Both the position numbers and the translations under genes were made by a program. A stretch of 6,382 nucleotides of DNA from Candidatus Saccharimonadota bacterium. GTDB taxonomy: Bacteria > Patescibacteriota > Saccharimonadia > Saccharimonadales > UBA10212. The stretch spans positions 1 to 6,382 of the forward strand of contig JAQGHE010000044.1 in the NCBI GenBank assembly GCA_028288985.1. Reading direction: 5' to 3'. The first letter of the stretch is position 1. Every line of letters starts with the position of its first letter. The notes below the pieces were generated by a model. That model was not told where the DNA came from, did not search any database, and saw nothing but the letters and a program-made list of their open reading frames with translations. Of this stretch, positions 6,190-6,382 are shown piece after piece.

Positions 6190-6382
6190 ATGTCAGTTAA
6201 ATTAAACAAAAAGGAAAAAGGCTTCACCATCATCGAAGTCTTGATAGTGCTGGCTATCGCCGGTGTTATCATGCTGGTAGTCTTCCTGGCTGTTCCGGCC
6301 CTTCAGCGTAATTCAAAGAACACTCAGCGCCGTGCAGACGTGGCCCATATGGCAGGCCTGATCAATGAGTACGAGGCCAATA
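6190..6382 (+). CDS. Type IV prepilin, N-terminal part (3' truncated by window edge)
   Basis: Sixty-four codons are visible. An 11-residue basic leader (MSVKLNKKEKG) ends in the prepilin peptidase site, with cleavage expected between Gly11 and Phe12. The mature protein begins FTIIEVLIVLAIAGVIML, with Phe at +1 and Glu at +5, the residues needed for methylation and subunit docking. The hydrophobic helix (about 12-36) both anchors the precursor in the membrane and packs the pilus core. It is followed by ALQRNSKNTQRRADVAHMAG, the amphipathic continuation of the long pilin helix. The start is ATG 6190: an in-frame TAA lies at 6166-6168, and GGGGG at 6175-6179 is the ribosome site. Major versus minor pilin cannot be decided without the C-terminal head. 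The position right after the motor genes, with its own gap and strong ribosome site, suggests an abundant pilin. No symbol is given because pilin names are not transferable here. Confidence 0.92.
   Translation, partial: MSVKLNKKEKGFTIIEVLIVLAIAGVIMLVVFLAVPALQRNSKNTQRRADVAHMAGLINEYEAN

Overview
This window is one co-oriented type IV pilus (T4P) assembly operon, entirely on the + strand. Seven genes run almost end to end, followed by the start of an eighth. In order they are: the C-terminal part of pilM (cut by the left edge), pilN, a pilO-like gene, an unrecognised 86-codon single-pass membrane protein, pilB (extension ATPase), pilT (retraction ATPase), pilC (inner-membrane platform), and, after an 88-bp gap, the N-terminal part of a type IV prepilin (cut by the right edge). 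There is no mobile element, RNA gene, CRISPR array, pseudogene or intrinsic terminator that I can support.

Organism: the standard code fits, because TGA is the stop of pilM, pilN and pilO. This argues against the UGA=Gly lineages (SR1, Gracilibacteria). Three things suggest a Patescibacteria/CPR bacterium, with Saccharibacteria as my best guess: the compact pilMNO-x-pilBTC-pilin layout, the lack of a pilP/pilQ pair after pilO, and the style of the pilin N-terminus (a short Lys-rich leader, then a hydrophobic helix, then a polar segment with NTQRR). This is an inference from family resemblance, not a proof.

Layout: positions 1-1982 encode the alignment subcomplex, made up of PilM (cytoplasmic actin-like), PilN and PilO (single-pass, ferredoxin-like) and the 86-aa protein. 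These genes overlap by 1-4 bp, so they are probably translationally coupled. Positions 2001-6101 encode the motor: PilB and PilT in tandem, then PilC, with gaps of 7-18 bp. Having both PilB and PilT, with the PilT-specific AVRNIIRE motif intact, marks this as a retractable T4P rather than a type II secretion system. Positions 6102-6189 are the only real intergenic region. They hold a perfect consensus DnaA-box 9-mer and a perfect 7-bp inverted repeat whose loop carries the pilin Shine-Dalgarno sequence. Positions 6190 to the end begin a pilin with a canonical class III leader.

How it works together: PilM binds the N-terminus of PilN on the cytoplasmic face. PilN, PilO and probably the 86-aa protein form the membrane collar. 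PilB and PilT alternate on PilC to add or remove pilins, and the pilins are first matured by a prepilin peptidase that is not in this window.

Most of this is a recognisable system. The points worth a second look are the 86-aa protein in the pilP position, a PilB that has lost its zinc-binding cysteines and the key residues of its c-di-GMP motif, near-total absence of cysteine across the operon (one in about 2,080 residues), and the structured pilin leader.
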